64,000 bases of DNA, taken from Rhizocola hellebori (GTDB taxonomy: Bacteria; Actinomycetota; Actinomycetes; Mycobacteriales; Micromonosporaceae). Numbering within the stretch: position 1 is the first letter of the stretch; the number at the start of each line of letters is the position of its first letter. The position numbers and the translations under genes are program-made. The stretch spans positions 79,551-143,550 of the forward strand of contig NZ_BONY01000022.1 in NCBI RefSeq assembly GCF_016862955.1, given 5' to 3'. This document shows positions 9,366-17,229 of the stretch, in pieces. Under the pieces are notes generated by a model. It had not been told where the DNA came from and ran no database searches. It was given only the letters and a program-made list of their open reading frames with translations.

Positions 9366-9599
9366 TTACAGATCAAATTCGCCGTCCTTGGCACCTTCGA
9401 CAAAGGCGTCCCACTCACCGCGGGTAAAAACAAGGACAGGACCGGCTGTATTCTTGGAATCACGCACAGCAATTGCCCCGTCTACAAACGCGACTTCGAC
9501 ACACATATCCGTGTTACCGCCACTTCGGCTGCTCTTACGCCATTGGGCATCTGTCAGGTCGAGGTCGTATCCCTTGTGGGAACCCATTTTCTCTTCCAT
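9366..9599 (-). CDS. DUF397 domain protein (77 aa)
   Basis: The sequence DAQWRKSSRSGGNTDMCVEVAF, then AVRDSKNTAGPVLVFTRGEWDAFVEGAKDGEFDL, is a full DUF397 domain (W-KSS-S...CVEVA...V-VRDSK...W-F...). DUF397 proteins are almost always encoded with Scr1-type XRE regulators, as here: the start lies 46 bases inside the upstream gene. Such pairs behave as toxin-antitoxin-like or developmental regulators in Streptomyces (BldB/AbaA/WhiJ type); the role here is inferred from family only. Confidence 0.92.
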   Translation of the reverse strand: MEEKMGSHKGYDLDLTDAQWRKSSRSGGNTDMCVEVAFVDGAIAVRDSKNTAGPVLVFTRGEWDAFVEGAKDGEFDL

Positions 9600-10468
9600 G
9601 TTGGCTCCTCCGCCAAAAGTGCGATTCGCTCGAGGGACTCTTTCTCACTCAGCGCAGCTGTCTGGATCCTATCGAATATTTCCAAATACAGCTGTAGCTC
9701 TCGTTCCTTATCCAGGAAGAGTCCACCGGTCGCATTCTCAGCGTAGACCAGAGAGGTACCGTCGGATTCCGGAAAGTCAAGAATCGCGAAGGTACCTTCC
9801 ATCGCAGCGTGAGCGCCTGCCTCGAAAGGCAGCATCTGTATCACCACATTGGGCATCGAAGCAGTCGCGCAGAGCCACTTCAGCTGCTCACGCATCACTT
9901 TGTCTCCGCCAACCGGACGGCTGATTGCTGCTTCGTCGAGAACCACCTCAAAGCGGATCGGATCATCCGTTCGAGTGATTAACGATTGACGGCCCATCCG
10001 GACACGCAGTCGTTCCGAGTTTTCTTCAGGATCGGCGCTTGGATTGGCCGCCTTAAATAAAGCCAGCGCATAGTCGGGTGTCTGGAGAAGACCCGGGATA
10101 ATCTGATGTTCATATGTCCTTATGCGACTAGCTGCGTTCTCATTACCCACGTATGCGCTTACCAAAACATTGCTATAGGGATGCCACCAGCTTCGTTCCT
10201 TTTCATAGCGACGAGCATCCCTCGCCATGTCCATGACGTCTTTGGCGGTTTGCCCGGTCACACCGTAAATCTCCAGCAGGTCCCGCACGTCGCGCATGTT
10301 CACTGAGCTGTGCCCGGTTTCGATCCGGGAGATCTTAGAGGGGGAACACTCCATCTTTTGGGCGACTTGGTCCAGCGTGTAGCCCTCCTGCTCGCGCAGT
10401 TTCCGCAGAGTGAGGCCTATTCGCCTTCTCCGCATGACTGGCATTTGCTGGTTAGCCACGGTCCGCAC
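9554..10468 (-). CDS. Scr1-family XRE transcriptional regulator (HTH + DUF5753)
   Basis: A 304-residue protein. The N-terminal HTH_31/XRE domain (about 15-75) reads LRKLREQEGYTLDQVAQKMECSPSKISRIETG. The DUF5753 domain follows (RTYEHQIIPGLLQTPDYALAL, IRFEVVLDEAAISRPVGG, IQMLPFEAGAHAAMEGTFAIL, LVYAENATGGLFLD). This is the WhiJ-like partner of DUF397 proteins and overlaps that gene by 46 bases. Its coding sequence is AT-richer than neighbouring genes, common for these horizontally mobile pairs. In-frame ATGs at residues 9 and 12 are alternative starts. Confidence 0.92.
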   Translation of the reverse strand: MRTVANQQMPVMRRRRIGLTLRKLREQEGYTLDQVAQKMECSPSKISRIETGHSSVNMRDVRDLLEIYGVTGQTAKDVMDMARDARRYEKERSWWHPYSNVLVSAYVGNENAASRIRTYEHQIIPGLLQTPDYALALFKAANPSADPEENSERLRVRMGRQSLITRTDDPIRFEVVLDEAAISRPVGGDKVMREQLKWLCATASMPNVVIQMLPFEAGAHAAMEGTFAILDFPESDGTSLVYAENATGGLFLDKERELQLYLEIFDRIQTAALSEKESLERIALLAEEPTWKRKWVPTRDTTST

Positions 10469-10780
10469 CTCCGCGACGCAAGACTCGGTGACGCTGGCAT
10501 CGCGTCACCGAACTGGGGATTTTCCTCCGCCGTGCGAGTCTGCGCCGCCGAGCGGCCAGAGTTCAAGCATCCGAACGCACAAATCGGAGAGTCTGGCGCG
10601 GGGACATACTACTAGGCCCAGGATGTCGCATACCGGACGAACGACACGGTCGCGCATTTTCAAGTTGCAACTTGCATCGATCATGGTCTTGGTGCAGAGT
10701 GTCCGTTATCACCTCTGAGTTGCTCAACGAGACGCCGAGCTTTTTGATAGCGCACTACCAGTGCGACAGGGGATGGAGAT
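10469..10780. other. Divergent intergenic region
   Basis: 312 bases between the XRE regulator and the small gene at 10781, transcribed away from each other. Apart from a perfect 14-bp palindrome at 10661-10674 I see no RNA gene or coding sequence. Base composition is lower in GC than the flanks. Confidence 0.6.
10661..10674. promoter_or_regulatory. Perfect 14-bp palindrome, candidate operator
   Basis: CAAGTTGCAACTTG is self-complementary and lies in an AT-rich stretch 107 bases upstream of the gene at 10781 and 193 bases upstream of the XRE gene. Its position suits binding by the adjacent XRE regulator, but this is inference. Confidence 0.4.
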
Positions 10781-11032
10781 ATGAGTCCACAGGCTGGCGA
10801 CATCTTGCATGTCACCAAGGAAGCAAGCGTGCAGTTTCTGCACCCGATGCTATTCCGGGTCATCCGGGTCCACGACTGGCCGACTTATGACGGCTGGATG
10901 TGGCTGGACGGCTACCAGCTGAACTCGGCGGGGGACGCAGTGGAGCGGCGCTCCATCTTCGTGCAGGAGGCTGGCTTGAGAAGAATGGGCGACCGCCTCA
11001 CCAACCGCCTCATCGGCGTCGGCGCGAGGTAA
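10781..11032 (+). CDS. Small conserved-looking protein of unknown function (83 aa)
   Basis: ATG 10781 follows GGAGAT. The sequence SPQAGDILHVTKEASVQFLH is followed by PMLFRVIRVHDWPTYDGWMW and LDGYQLNSAGDAVERRSIFV, looking like a compact beta-rich domain. I have the impression that similar short proteins accompany Scr1/DUF397 loci, but cannot confirm it. No catalytic motif. It diverges from the XRE regulator and shares its intergenic region. Confidence 0.65.
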   Translation: MSPQAGDILHVTKEASVQFLHPMLFRVIRVHDWPTYDGWMWLDGYQLNSAGDAVERRSIFVQEAGLRRMGDRLTNRLIGVGAR

Positions 11033-11140
11033 CTTCGCGAAAGTCGTTATCTCAGAAGCGAAAGCGGCTTACGATCAGAAGACCCTTTACGGAAATGGAT
11101 TTGCCCTCGCCTTGGCCCGGCCGCACCTGGGGACGGCGCC

Positions 11141-11416
11141 ATGGACGAAAACGCACCACCAACGAACCACTATGGCAAACAGCGGCGACTCGCCGTGGTA
11201 TGCGGCGCAGCGGTGGCCGCAGCGTTTTTTACGCCCGTCCCGGCAACCGCCGAGACGACTCCACGACCAGCTCCTGTCACGGTTGCGGTGTCCACAGTGC
11301 ACCCACCGACGCCTACGCCACCCTTGGCGGGCCTACTCATCTCCACCGGCATGATCGGTGTCGGCTTGGCGATGGGCGGACTGGTCGTCGTCACCCATCG
11401 CCGCCGTCAATGGTGA
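11141..11416 (+). CDS. Small secreted or membrane-anchored protein (91 aa)
   Basis: The N-terminus has a basic stretch followed by LAVVCGAAVAAAFFTPVPATAE, a plausible signal peptide with an Ala-X-Ala site. A Pro/Thr-rich extracellular segment of about 25 residues follows, then a membrane helix (LAGLLISTGMIGVGLAMGGL) and a basic tail HRRRQW. That is the architecture of a small surface protein held by its C-terminus. No family recognised; the ribosome site is weak, so the call is moderate. Confidence 0.5.
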   Translation: MDENAPPTNHYGKQRRLAVVCGAAVAAAFFTPVPATAETTPRPAPVTVAVSTVHPPTPTPPLAGLLISTGMIGVGLAMGGLVVVTHRRRQW

Positions 11417-11457
11417 CGGACTAAACCAGTGGCAGCCGGCCGAGGCGTCGCCGAGCG

Positions 11458-12195
11458 CTAATTCGCCTGGGGCGACGGCGAAGCGCTCACCGATGGCGAC
11501 GGGCTTGCCACCCCGCCTTTGGAAATCACCAGCGTTACCGTGCTGCCCGCGGGGACAAGCTCCGCCGGGCCGGGTCGCGTCGCGATGACTTGGTCCTGCG
11601 GCGCGGTCGAGTCCTTGAACTCGAACGCATAAGCCAGACCCAGCTTGGTCAGCTCGGCCGCGGCCTTGTCCTGAGTCATCCCAACCAGTGAGGGCACCTG
11701 AACCAGCTGTGCGGTTGGGGAGGCTGTGGGAGATGGAGCGGCTGTGGTGGGTACCAAGGAAGGAGTGGCCGTAATAACCCCAAGCGTCGGGGTCGAGGTG
11801 ACGGCCGGCTTAGGAGTGTCGTCACGGTTCATCAGCCACGCCACCAGAATGATCACCCCGAGCAGGCCCAGTGCGAGCAAGCCCAGCAGGATCGGCGTCC
11901 ACCACGTGCGCGGCTGGGCCGGCTCGCCGGTGGGGTAAGGGGCAGCGTCGCGCGGCGGAGGCGGCACCGGCACGCCGGCCCGGCCGGCCCACGCCGGGCG
12001 TGTCGCAGGCTCCTCCGAAGGGGGGATCACCTGGGTCGCGTCCTGGATGACGGTCTCGTCGCCGTGCCGCGGCCCCATCCCGTCATCGTCGGTGAACGGA
12101 TCCATCGGGGCAGTGTGCTCAGCGGCCTTGTCGCCGACTGGATCCTGCCTGTCGATCGGACGTGTCTCGTCGTCCTCCGGACGCGGCTCAGTCAT
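11458..12195 (-). CDS. Membrane protein with one extracellular PASTA domain
   Basis: I take ATG 12195 (MTEPRPEDDETRP), preceded by GCAGGAGGCAATGGC, giving 245 residues. The first 95 residues are acidic then Pro-rich and cytoplasmic; a membrane helix is at about 98-122 (TPILLGLLALGLLGVIILVA); a Thr/Pro/Ser linker leads to one PASTA domain (VPSLVGMTQDKAAAELTKLG ... STVTLVISKGG). No kinase domain is present, so this is a free-standing PASTA sensor-like protein, probably binding muropeptides or beta-lactam-like ligands by family analogy. The start overlaps the stop of a repeated leader ORF (ATGA). Confidence 0.85.
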   Translation of the reverse strand: MTEPRPEDDETRPIDRQDPVGDKAAEHTAPMDPFTDDDGMGPRHGDETVIQDATQVIPPSEEPATRPAWAGRAGVPVPPPPRDAAPYPTGEPAQPRTWWTPILLGLLALGLLGVIILVAWLMNRDDTPKPAVTSTPTLGVITATPSLVPTTAAPSPTASPTAQLVQVPSLVGMTQDKAAAELTKLGLAYAFEFKDSTAPQDQVIATRPGPAELVPAGSTVTLVISKGGVASPSPSVSASPSPQAN

Positions 12196-12390
12196 GCCAT
12201 TGCCTCCTGCCGTCGGCAATCGCCTGCGGCGAACGCATGACCGAATCCCAATCTCACGATGACCTCGACAAGCTCGGTCATGCCCATTGCCTCCTGCCGT
12301 CGGCAACCGCCTGCGGCGAACGCATGACCGAATCCCAATCTCACGATGACCTCGACAAGCTCGGTCATGCCCATCGCCTCCTGCCGTCGG
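12191..12390. repeat. 87-bp direct repeat containing a ribosome site and start codon
   Basis: Two nearly identical copies (12191-12276, one base shorter, and 12277-12363) plus a partial third (12364-12390). On the minus strand each unit carries GCAGGAGGCAATGG followed by an ATG, i.e. the translation initiation region of the PASTA gene. The 86-base copy nearest the gene lacks one base, which puts the final ATG out of frame with the repeats. Confidence 0.9.
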
Positions 12391-12428
12391 CCATCACTGG
12401 GTGAAGGCATGATGGAATCCTCGGCCAT
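12192..12428 (-). CDS. Leader ORF made of two 29-residue repeats, coupled to the PASTA gene
   Basis: Reading from ATG 12428 gives a 78-residue frame: MAEDSIMPSPSDGRRQEAMG followed by two copies of a 29-residue unit beginning MTELVEVIVRLGF and ending CRRQEAM. Its TGA overlaps the ATG of the downstream PASTA gene. Each repeat carries its own ribosome site and ATG. This is either a translated leader that couples the two PASTA genes or a by-product of slippage duplication of the start region; I cannot tell which. Gap to the upstream PASTA gene is 32 bases. Confidence 0.4.
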   Translation of the reverse strand: MAEDSIMPSPSDGRRQEAMGMTELVEVIVRLGFGHAFAAGGCRRQEAMGMTELVEVIVRLGFGHAFAAGDCRRQEAMA

Positions 12429-12460
12429 ATGTCCGTTCCTATCATCTTTGCCGCGAACGC

Positions 12461-13078
12461 TCAGGATGCCGCGCAGTAGAGCTGGACCTCGTCGTTCCAC
12501 TTCAGCTCGGTGAAGGCCGGCGGCTCGGTCTTGCTCACGGTGCCCTTGTTCTGGTTGGGGTAGGTGACCCGGAAGCCCGCATTGACCAGGATGTCCTTGC
12601 CCTCGGTGCACGTCTTGCCGGCCAGCGGCGGAACAGACAGCTTGAGCGGCGGCCCGGCCACGTGCAGGACGACGGTCAGCCCGGGCCACACGAACTCCTT
12701 GGCCTCCGGGATGGTGCGCATCACCGTGCCGGCCGGCTTGCCGTTGGCGGGCTCGTCGAACTTCACCGTGACCCCGAGCCTCTTGTCGAACGCCTGCTGG
12801 CGCGCCTCCTGGAACTTCCTGCCCACCAGGTCGGGCATCTCGAAGGAATCGGTCCGGTGTGGAGTGACCGAGGCGGTCGGCGAGGGGGTGACCGAGCGGC
12901 TGACCGCCGGCGACGGGGCCCGCGACGGGGAGGAGGAGACACTCGGCGTCGCGGTCGGTTCGCTGCTGGCCAGCTCCGTGCCGGCGGCAAGCCACCCGAT
13001 CGACCAGCCCACGAGGCCTAGCACGACCAGAGTCGTCACGAACGCGGCGGTTGCCGCCGGGCTGAATCCTCGTTTCAC
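12461..13078 (-). CDS. Secreted or membrane-anchored protein with two PASTA domains
   Basis: A 205-residue protein: one N-terminal helix (FVTTLVVLGLVGWSIGWLAA), a Ser/Thr/Pro linker (about 35-75), then PASTA 1 (FEMPDLVGRKFQEARQQAF ... GLTVVLHVAG) and PASTA 2 (SVPPLAGKTCTEGKDILVN ... VQLYCAA). Two cysteines in the second repeat could form a disulfide. Like the next gene it lacks a kinase domain. First gene of a minus-strand PASTA pair; divergent from the membrane protein at 13187. Confidence 0.85.
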   Translation of the reverse strand: MKRGFSPAATAAFVTTLVVLGLVGWSIGWLAAGTELASSEPTATPSVSSSPSRAPSPAVSRSVTPSPTASVTPHRTDSFEMPDLVGRKFQEARQQAFDKRLGVTVKFDEPANGKPAGTVMRTIPEAKEFVWPGLTVVLHVAGPPLKLSVPPLAGKTCTEGKDILVNAGFRVTYPNQNKGTVSKTEPPAFTELKWNDEVQLYCAAS

Positions 13079-13186
13079 GACTGACCTCGCTGTAGCGCGC
13101 AGTTAACCCGATGGAGTGTGTATCTACGCCTGGAAGAGTAGACCTTCCACACGAGCCGATCTCGTGTTGACGCGGCGTGCTGGATA

Positions 13187-14152
13187 ATGGTCGGCATGCC
13201 CCCGTCCCGCATAGTTCGAGCGATCACCATCGCCTTCGGAGCCGCCGCCGCGGCCGGTGCCGCGCAGCTTGGCATCGGCTATGGCCTGGGCGTTTTCTCC
13301 TGGGTGCCTACCGTCAACGGTGTTGATGAAGCCGCCTGGCTGGCGAGCCTGGCCTGGACAGTGTGGATCTCCGCAACCTCCGTGGTGATCGGCACAGTGG
13401 CCGCTGACCGTCTGGGACTTGCCAGTGTCGGATTGACGCCATTGGGCCGCACCATGTGGCGGGGCACCCTCGCCATCGCCGCTTCGCTCGGCGGGCTCAT
13501 CGTCGTAGCGCTGACGGCGGTGCCGGCACGTGCCACGCAGCGGCCGGACACCTTCGCGCCGCAGATGATAGTGGGCACCTACGCGGTCGCCGGTGTCATC
13601 TTCGGCCTGGTGGTGGCCTTGATCGCGGTGAACATTCCAGCCATAGCCAGCAATGTCACCATCACCTCGGCCTGGCTCTGGCTGGTCGCGGTGGTGGCCA
13701 CCCTCGACGGCGCCGCCGCCAACCGCGACCCGGAAGTCGTCCAGCTGGGTGTGTGGCAGGTCACCACCAGCGGGCCGTGGTTTCACAGCATCTATGTCCC
13801 GGGCAGCCTGCTGGCCGCCGGATCGGCGATCGTCATCGGCGCCCTGGCCGCGTGGCCGGCCGCCAACCGCGGCACCAACCTGATCGGGGTCGCGCTTTCG
13901 GGGGCCGCCGGGCCGGCCGTGATCGCCGGGGCCTATCTGCTCGCCGCGCCGGTGCTCAAGGGGGTCAAGCCGGAGCAGCTCTCCGCGCACCTGGTCGCGC
14001 CCTACGCGGTGATCGCCGGGCTGATCGGCTCTGTCCTGGTCGCCGCGCTAGCGGGGGCTGGGCGACGGAGACTTGCCGGGCGAAGCGCCAACTACAAGCA
14101 GCCCGGCGCTGTCAGCGCCGCGCAGCCGAAGGTAGCCAGCGATGCGGTCTAG
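13187..14152 (+). CDS. Polytopic membrane protein of unknown function (321 aa)
   Basis: Eight or so hydrophobic segments spread over the length (AFGAAAAAGAAQLGIGYGLG, WTVWISATSVVIGTVAA, LAIAASLGGLIVVALTAV, GTYAVAGVIFGLVVALIAV, AWLWLVAVVATLDGAAA, LAAGSAIVIGALAAW, LIGSVLVAALAGAG). No transporter or enzyme motif seen. ATG at 13187 or 13196, neither with a clear ribosome site. Its last 105 bases overlap, tail to tail, with the CapA-type gene; the C-terminal soluble tail after GAGRRR is encoded in that overlap. Confidence 0.75.
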   Translation: MVGMPPSRIVRAITIAFGAAAAAGAAQLGIGYGLGVFSWVPTVNGVDEAAWLASLAWTVWISATSVVIGTVAADRLGLASVGLTPLGRTMWRGTLAIAASLGGLIVVALTAVPARATQRPDTFAPQMIVGTYAVAGVIFGLVVALIAVNIPAIASNVTITSAWLWLVAVVATLDGAAANRDPEVVQLGVWQVTTSGPWFHSIYVPGSLLAAGSAIVIGALAAWPAANRGTNLIGVALSGAAGPAVIAGAYLLAAPVLKGVKPEQLSAHLVAPYAVIAGLIGSVLVAALAGAGRRRLAGRSANYKQPGAVSAAQPKVASDAV

Positions 14153-15286
14153 CGTCGTCTGATAGGTCTTGCGGGCGGTGGCCGTCAGCGTCTGGTCGAC
14201 GGCCGCCTTCGGCAGCTCGATGATGCGCACCTTGGGTGTGAGCTGTGTCCAGGTGGCGATCGCCTCGGTCTTGGACACCTGCCACTTGCCCGGCTGGTTC
14301 TCGGTCAGGGTCAGGCGGGCCATCATTCCTTCCCGGCTTTTGTCGAAGTTTTCCGAGTGACGGGCAATCTCGTTGCCCAGGCCGTAGATGGCCCATTTGT
14401 CACCGATGCGCTCCATCGCCTGTACGGAATGGGTGTGGTGGCCAAGGATCAGGTCGATCTCCGGCGTTGCCAGCAGCTCCTTCGCCCAGCGCTCCTGGTC
14501 CTCATTGGGCTCGTGCTGGTACTCGGTTCCCCAGTGCATGCTGACCACCACGAGATCTGCCTTGGCGTCCTTGGCCCGCTTCGCCGCCGCCTTGATCTGC
14601 GCGGGATCGATCTGGTTGGCCATCCATTCCTTGCCGCTGGGGCGTTTCACTCCGTACCCATATGAGTAGGACAGATGGGCGATCTTCACGCCGCGCACGT
14701 CGTAGACCTTGATGGTGTCGGCTTCCTCCACCGTGCGGGCGGTGCCGGCGTGGCCCAGCCCGGCCTTGTCCATCGCGTCGAGGGTGCGGGTGATCCCCTC
14801 CGCTCCCTTGTCGAGCGCATGGTTTCCCGCGGTCGAGCAGCCGTCGAAGCCCGCTTTCTTAAGCCCGTCAAGGATTTCCGGAGGCGCATTGAAAAGCGGG
14901 AATCCAGCCGGGGTCGAGCCCGCGGCCGCGATCGGCACCTCCAGGTGGCACAGCGCCAGATCGGCAGCGGTGATGGTCGCCGTCACCGACTCGAACATCG
15001 GCAGGAAGTTGTAGCCCTTCCCGTTGGCGTCGGCTTTGGCCTGCTCCCAAATCGGTGGGTGGACGATGACGTCGCCCGCCGCGAGCAGGGTCACCTGGCG
15101 TGGGCCGGCCAGCGCGCTCGCCGTCGGGCTCGGGCCCGAGGTGGGCTGCAATGAGGGTTTGGCTTGGGCGTCGCGCAGATGAAGGGTGAACCCGTAACCC
15201 ACCAGACCACACCCGAGCGCCGTCGCCACCAGCGCCAGTAACACTGGGCCGGTGCGCCGTCTTCTGCGCCGGGACCGGTGGTTCAT
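14048..15286 (-). CDS. CapA-family metallophosphatase-like protein (PGA_cap)
   Basis: A 412-residue protein with a basic N-terminus and signal/anchor helix (VLLALVATALGCGLVGYGF), a Pro/Ser linker, then the CapA fold: LLAAGDVIVHPP, LALCHLEVPIA, LFNAPPEILDGLKKAGFD, STAGNHALDKG, VVSMHWGTEYQHEPNEDQ, and LILGHHTHSVQ, with the GD, GNH and GHH metal ligands in place. It sits outside the membrane by prediction. CapA proteins are linked to poly-gamma-glutamate or other surface polymers, though many actinobacterial members have unknown substrates. Ends PGKSPSPSPR. Confidence 0.9.
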   Translation of the reverse strand: MNHRSRRRRRRTGPVLLALVATALGCGLVGYGFTLHLRDAQAKPSLQPTSGPSPTASALAGPRQVTLLAAGDVIVHPPIWEQAKADANGKGYNFLPMFESVTATITAADLALCHLEVPIAAAGSTPAGFPLFNAPPEILDGLKKAGFDGCSTAGNHALDKGAEGITRTLDAMDKAGLGHAGTARTVEEADTIKVYDVRGVKIAHLSYSYGYGVKRPSGKEWMANQIDPAQIKAAAKRAKDAKADLVVVSMHWGTEYQHEPNEDQERWAKELLATPEIDLILGHHTHSVQAMERIGDKWAIYGLGNEIARHSENFDKSREGMMARLTLTENQPGKWQVSKTEAIATWTQLTPKVRIIELPKAAVDQTLTATARKTYQTTLDRIAGYLRLRGADSAGLLVVGASPGKSPSPSPR

Positions 15287-15309
15287 CGAGTTAGATTACT
15301 GCAAAAATT

Positions 15310-16842
15310 TCAATAGCTCCTCATACGATCCTCTGACCCGACGCGCTGGCCCGGCGGCGGAATCTCCACCTCGACCGGCCAGGTGTGCACCGGCTCGTTC
15401 AGGCGCTGGAGCTCCTCGTAACGGGCGAGCATCATGCGCATGGCCAGCGGGCGCGTGTAGCCGTGTTCCTCCAGGCGCTGAACCATGGCGACCTGCCATG
15501 CGGAGCCGTTCTGCCCTGTCCGGCAACGCTGTTCGATGATGCCGAGCATCCTGTCGCGCAGACCCGGATCGACGCCGAAGTGGTCAAGGCCCTCGGCGGC
15601 ACGGGGTAGCAGAACATCGAGCAGGAGCTCGGGTACGCGGATCTCGCCGATGGTCGGCCACCATACGGGCGCGTTGATTCCCCTTCTCGCCGCGGCGTGG
15701 AAGTTGTCCTCGGCGACACTGAACGGCATTTGTGTCCATAGTGGACGATCGTCGTCGGCGAGCGCCTTCACCAGCCCGAAGTAGAGGGCCGCGTTGGCCA
15801 TCATGTCCACGACGGTAGGCCCGGCCGGCAGCACCCGGTTTTCCACGCGCAGGTGCGGCCGTCCCGCCATGATGTCGTAGACGGGACGGTTCCACCGATA
15901 GACCGTGCCGTTGTGCAGGCGAAGCTCGGCGAGCTTGGGCACGCCGCCGTTGCGGAAGACCTCGAGCGGGTCCTCCTGATCCGATATGGACAGCAGAGGC
16001 GGGAAGTATCGGACGTTCTCCTCGAACAGATCGAAGATCGAGGTGATCCAGCGCTCGCCGAACCACACCCGCGGTCGAACCCCCTGTGCCTTCAGCTCGT
16101 CCGGCCGGGTATCGGTGGCCTGCTCGAAGAGAGCTATCCGGGTCTCGGCCCACAGCTGGTGGCCGAACAGGTAAGGCGAGTTGGCGCCGACCGCCACCTG
16201 GACGCCGGCCAGGACCTGGGAGGCGTTCCAGTAGTTGGCGAAGTCGCCGGGCGCCACCTGCAGATGGAACTGCAAGCTCGTGCACGCCGCCTCGGGTGCG
16301 ATCGACTCGGTGCGGGTGCGCAGATGGTCGACGCCCCGAATGTCCAGCCCGATGTGTTCTCCGCGCACGGTAAGGATTTCCTCGTTGAGGACGCGGTAGC
16401 GGCCGTTGACCGAGAGGTTGCCGGGCACGGTGTGGTCGGGGGTCAGCGTGGGCAGGACGCCGATCATGATGATCGAGGCGTCGAATGCGGCCGCATGATG
16501 GTTGGCCCGAGCCAGCGCCTCGCTGATGTAGTCGTTGTAGTCGGCCAGCCCGGTCTTCTCGATCAGCCGGGGCGGCACGTTCAGCTCGAGGTTGAACTGA
16601 CCCAGCTCGGTCTGGAAGCCGGGATCATTCATGGCCTCAAGCACGTCGGCGTTGCGCATGGCCGGCTGGTGAACCCGGTCGACAAGGTTGAGCTCGATCT
16701 CCAGGCCTGTCATGGGATGGTCCGCGTCGAACGCGAAGTCATCCAACATCAACGCGAAGACATCGAGGCATCGCCGCACCTTGTAGCGGTATGTCGCACG
16801 CTCTTCGCGCGTGAAGGTCCCTTGCGAGATCTCTTTGCCCAT
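15310..16842 (-). CDS. Glutamate-cysteine ligase family protein (GCS2-like)
   Basis: A 510-residue protein with the glutamate-cysteine ligase signature: MTGLEIELNLVD (ATP/Mg site), LGQFNLELNVPP, CTSLQFHLQVAPGDFANYWN, VGANSPYLFGHQLWAETRIALFEQ and HLRVENRVLPAGPTVVDMMAN. These enzymes couple glutamate to an amine using ATP; in actinobacteria the group includes EgtA of ergothioneine synthesis, but no egtB/C/D is nearby, so the amine substrate is open. It runs alone on the minus strand 24 bases upstream of capA-like gene's start. Confidence 0.87.
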   Translation of the reverse strand: MGKEISQGTFTREERATYRYKVRRCLDVFALMLDDFAFDADHPMTGLEIELNLVDRVHQPAMRNADVLEAMNDPGFQTELGQFNLELNVPPRLIEKTGLADYNDYISEALARANHHAAAFDASIIMIGVLPTLTPDHTVPGNLSVNGRYRVLNEEILTVRGEHIGLDIRGVDHLRTRTESIAPEAACTSLQFHLQVAPGDFANYWNASQVLAGVQVAVGANSPYLFGHQLWAETRIALFEQATDTRPDELKAQGVRPRVWFGERWITSIFDLFEENVRYFPPLLSISDQEDPLEVFRNGGVPKLAELRLHNGTVYRWNRPVYDIMAGRPHLRVENRVLPAGPTVVDMMANAALYFGLVKALADDDRPLWTQMPFSVAEDNFHAAARRGINAPVWWPTIGEIRVPELLLDVLLPRAAEGLDHFGVDPGLRDRMLGIIEQRCRTGQNGSAWQVAMVQRLEEHGYTRPLAMRMMLARYEELQRLNEPVHTWPVEVEIPPPGQRVGSEDRMRSY

Positions 16843-17229
16843 GCTGTCCTCCCCGACGCAGGGTGACCGAGTGAACTCTCAGAGTACTTTCCAGGGACGA
16901 CAATCTAATCGGGTGGTCCGTGCCGATTCATGTCCGAGCGGCGTCGCAGCCTCCCCACTTGGGAAGTACCGGCAGAATCCCCGGCAGAATTGGTGCAGAC
17001 TCCCCGCGGATGACCTTAAAAAGGGCAAAAGCTGTGGCGCATGGTTGCTACTTTCGAGATCCCTTGGGGAGGACGACCCGCAGCTCAGAACCAGCCAATG
17101 GTTCTGATGGAGAGGCAGCGGCGGGTAGGCCGGGGTGTTCCGAAAGGAACTCATGCGGGGGCATGAACGGCGCGGACGGAGACGACGGGAACAGGGGCAT
17201 ATCGTCGGGGGGTCCGTCCGCGCCACTCC
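16843..17229. other. Intergenic region with nothing recognisable
   Basis: 387 bases upstream of the glutamate-cysteine ligase gene and downstream of the STAND regulator. A 115-codon open frame exists on the minus strand but is rich in Pro, Ser, Arg and Cys and lacks actinobacterial codon bias. I see no RNA gene, repeat or strong hairpin. Confidence 0.5.

Noticed and set aside
12191..12390. CRISPR or mobile-element repeat
   Set aside because: Only two and a fraction directly abutting 87-bp copies exist, and they match the start region of the adjacent gene.
16879..17226. A 115-codon minus-strand frame upstream of the glutamate-cysteine ligase gene
   Set aside because: Pro/Ser/Arg-rich, weak third-position bias, no ribosome site, no homology recognised.
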